From Synergistaceae bacterium (GTDB lineage Bacteria > Synergistota > Synergistia > Synergistales > Synergistaceae), in NCBI GenBank assembly GCA_031271065.1, contig JAISWP010000218.1, positions 1-7,714 of the forward strand: a stretch of 7,714 nt of DNA. Reading direction: 5' to 3'. Below, one piece after another: positions 5,860 through 7,714 of this stretch. A program made the position numbers and the translations under genes. Within the stretch, counting starts at the first letter, position 1, and every line of letters starts with the position of its first letter. Below the pieces are notes generated by a model that had not been told where the DNA came from, made no database searches, and saw only the letters and a list, made by a program, of their open reading frames with translations.

Positions 5860-7229
5860 GGCAGGGCCCCCCACGTCAGATCGTCGTCCTGGGCGAAGCC
5901 GCGTCCCAGCCTCAACGCGATGGAGGCTTTCTGGAGCTCCCTGCCTATGTAGAACGAATGGGCCGGGTCGGATATGCCCATGTCCCTGTAAATGCTCTTG
6001 ACGTCTTGGCCCTCGATGAATCTTTCGCTGTTGAACGCGCATATCTTTCCGCCCGCGACGAATATTCTCCAGTTCGGGTCGGTGACCGACGCCTGCATTT
6101 CCCTGAGCTCGCGCGTTTCATAACCGGGCGGGAGGCCCTTCAGCTCCCTGAGCGCGTGAGATATATGCTTGGGCTGCAGACCGAGCAGGGCCGCCTCCGC
6201 GATCATCCGGCCCGCCGACCTGAGCTCGCTCACAGTCCCTCTGGTCCAGGCGGCGGCCTCGGTGGTGAGGACATAATCAATATCGAGTTCGCGGGCGAAT
6301 ACGGATAACAATGCGTTGACCCCGGCGCTGTCGGCCTCCAGCATTTCCGTGACGTTGCCGGTTCCCATGAGCATCGGAACGCCGGGATACGCCGCCCGGT
6401 ATTCGGAGTACCTGATAAAAGACGAAGTCATATCCATGAGAGGGGGGGAGAGGATCGGGTCCGCGATGGCGGTGAGGCCGGCTTTCGACACGGACTCGAC
6501 GTTTGACGCCAGGGATCCCAGATACTCCGATTCGTCCAGTTCATAGTCCGGCACGACGACGACGGGGCAGCTGACATCTTCCAGGGAATCCATGTTCCCT
6601 GAATTGACGCTCAGTATCATATCCGCTCCCGCCCTGCACGCGCGCCGGATGGTGGGAGCGTGGAATGTATCGACCGACACTTTGAAGCCGCTTTCTTTCA
6701 ATATCCCGATTTTCGCCTCCACGTCGGGGACCCCTTCGTCTGGATTCCCTCCCAGGTCGACGCAGTCAGCCCCGGACGTCCGGAAATATTCGGCTCGTTT
6801 CAGTATCTCGTCCGGAGTCATGCGCCAGGCGTCTACGATCTCCGCTATTATCTCCGGTTTTTTCGGGGGGTCGGTTATATCCGAGCCGCGTTCCGCGCCA
6901 AGCCATTCCGGTATGTCTCTCATGTCCTCGGGGCCGCGGGCTACTGGAACCCCAAGCGAGGAAACCATCCCGCCCAGATCTCCGGACACTCGTCCCGGCA
7001 GGACTATCCTGCCGGTGTGCGACAGGTCGGAACCGATATCCATCCGCGCGAGCCTGCCGAGTATCCATTCGGGGGTCATGAGCGCCGCTACGGAGATGGG
7101 AAGTTCGAGGACGGACAGCACAGCGCCCTCCCCGGCGGAACGGGCGTTGAATTTATCGGCCGCCCGCCTGAGCGGTCCGGCGGCGAGCCGGCCCGTCAGG
7201 AGGAGAGTGTTTCCAGTCCTGTTATCCAC
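5856..7229 (-). CDS. DUF6513 / dihydropteroate synthase-like protein of the H4MPT cluster
   Basis: A 457-residue cytoplasmic protein with an N-terminal DUF6513-type domain (about 1-120, opening with LLLTGRLAAGPLRR at 9-22) and a dihydropteroate synthase-like TIM barrel (about 125-360). Barrel landmarks are SGADCVDLGGNPDEG (152-166), VSVDTFHAPTIRRA (184-197), ILSVNSGN (205-212), IADPILSPP (255-263), MGTGNVTEM (288-296) and TTEAAAWTRGT (322-332). A C-terminal part of about 90 residues follows. Homologues are annotated dihydropteroate synthase-related and occur with H4MPT genes in archaea and bacteria. By analogy with folate synthesis it may bind a pterin or join it to beta-RFAP, but the activity is not proven as far as I know. 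The start is GTG with GGGGAG (7238-7243) 8 nt upstream, giving a 34-nt overlap with the flavoprotein gene. It ends in a GTGA overlap with the DUF447 gene. Confidence 0.92.
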   Translation of the reverse strand: MDNRTGNTLLLTGRLAAGPLRRAADKFNARSAGEGAVLSVLELPISVAALMTPEWILGRLARMDIGSDLSHTGRIVLPGRVSGDLGGMVSSLGVPVARGPEDMRDIPEWLGAERGSDITDPPKKPEIIAEIVDAWRMTPDEILKRAEYFRTSGADCVDLGGNPDEGVPDVEAKIGILKESGFKVSVDTFHAPTIRRACRAGADMILSVNSGNMDSLEDVSCPVVVVPDYELDESEYLGSLASNVESVSKAGLTAIADPILSPPLMDMTSSFIRYSEYRAAYPGVPMLMGTGNVTEMLEADSAGVNALLSVFARELDIDYVLTTEAAAWTRGTVSELRSAGRMIAEAALLGLQPKHISHALRELKGLPPGYETRELREMQASVTDPNWRIFVAGGKICAFNSERFIEGQDVKSIYRDMGISDPAHSFYIGRELQKASIALRLGRGFAQDDDLTWGALP

Positions 7230-7714
7230 CTGCGGAGCTCCCCGGGGGAGGATACCACCGTGACGCCGTCTATCTCTTCAAGCGCCGCGCACAAATTCAG
7301 ATCCAGCCGCCTCGGGTAGACCATGACGCGGCTTCCGTCCGGGGCGGTGGTCTCCATTTCGGATGAGACGTCGGTAGGCAGGACGCATATCGGGACGCGG
7401 CTTTTGCCCGCCTGGGCGAACATGCAGGAGACAAGGGAATCCGCTATCCCGCCCGCGCATTTGGCCACCGTGTTGCCCGTGGCCGGGGATATTACCAGGG
7501 CGTCGTATCTCCCGACGGAAAATTTCGAAGATTCGGGGAAACTGCGTCCCTTTTCCGAGGAAGCGTTTCGGACCCGCTCCGCGAGACCGTACATGGCGAG
7601 AACTTCCGAAGCGGCGGGGGACAGATATACGTCGACAGACCATATTCCGCGAAGCGAGTCTATCATATCGACCGATTCCGCGAGAAAGTGTCCCGCCCAG
7701 GTTATGGCCCAGGC
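7196..7714 (-). CDS. Archaeal-type flavoprotein, probable dihydromethanopterin reductase (partial, 5' end cut)
   Basis: An incomplete gene that enters from the right edge; 172 residues are visible. A Met occurs 17 codons in, but the sequence before it (AWAITWAGHFLAESVD) matches the conserved N-terminal strand and flavin loop of H4MPT-linked flavoproteins, so the true start lies just outside the window. Other landmarks are VDVYLSPAASEVLAMYGL, then VISPATGNTVAKCAGGIADS and VPICVLPTDV, typical of the Flavoprotein family (PF02441) and of AfpA/DmrB-type proteins. DmrB-type members reduce dihydromethanopterin to H4MPT, the last step of cofactor synthesis, and that role fits this operon well, though other acceptors are possible. 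The flavin loop reads AITWAG where relatives usually have GITGxG. The gene overlaps the DHPS-like gene by 34 nt and is the most upstream operon gene visible. Confidence 0.88.
   Translation of the reverse strand, partial: AWAITWAGHFLAESVDMIDSLRGIWSVDVYLSPAASEVLAMYGLAERVRNASSEKGRSFPESSKFSVGRYDALVISPATGNTVAKCAGGIADSLVSCMFAQAGKSRVPICVLPTDVSSEMETTAPDGSRVMVYPRRLDLNLCAALEEIDGVTVVSSPGELRRWITGLETLSS

Noticed and set aside
5860..6042. Upstream extension of the DUF447 frame to an ATG at 6042
   Set aside because: The extra 61 residues are Arg/Gly/His-rich, lie wholly inside the DHPS-like gene and are not part of the family; the GTG at 5859 with GTGA overlap fits better.
1..7714. CRISPR arrays, insertion sequences, tRNA genes, attachment sites
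   Set aside because: I looked for repeated units, transposase motifs and cloverleaf-like sequences and saw none that stand up.

Overview
The window is about 7.7 kb of moderately high-GC DNA (the first ~150 bases are AT-rich). It carries an operon for tetrahydromethanopterin (H4MPT) cofactor synthesis and H4MPT-linked one-carbon metabolism, next to two unrelated genes. Purine-rich Shine-Dalgarno sites and the gene families point to a bacterium with the archaeal-like H4MPT pathway, as in methylotrophic proteobacteria, planctomycetes and various uncultivated lineages. An archaeon cannot be excluded from this sequence alone. TGA, TAA, GTG and ATG are used in the ordinary way, so there is no sign of an altered genetic code.

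Layout from left to right. Positions 1-149 hold no gene. A minus-strand gene (150-758) encodes a membrane methyltransferase of the isoprenylcysteine carboxyl methyltransferase/PEMT type. A divergent intergenic region (759-1056) contains a 56-codon start-less open frame that may be a gene remnant. A plus-strand gene (1057-2106) encodes a winged-helix protein of the AlkZ-like DNA glycosylase family with an intact Gln-Ala-Gln motif. A short convergent gap (2107-2264) separates it from the operon.

The operon is on the minus strand and is read from the right edge leftwards: an archaeal-type flavoprotein (cut by the window edge), a DUF6513/dihydropteroate synthase-like protein, a DUF447 protein, beta-RFAP synthase (mptG), methenyl-H4MPT cyclohydrolase (mch), and a CitG-like (triphosphoribosyl-dephospho-CoA synthase family) protein. 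The first four genes overlap one after another (34, 4 and 47 nt), so they are probably translationally coupled; mch and the citG-like gene follow after short gaps with their own ribosome binding sites.

Together these genes plausibly make the arylamine-ribose part of H4MPT (MptG), join or bind pterin intermediates (DHPS-like protein), reduce dihydromethanopterin (flavoprotein) and use the finished cofactor (Mch). The exact roles of the DUF447, DHPS-like and CitG-like proteins are not established and are the most interesting part of the window. Genes for formaldehyde activation, methylene-H4MPT dehydrogenase, the formyltransferase/hydrolase complex and the ATP-grasp ligases are not in the window.
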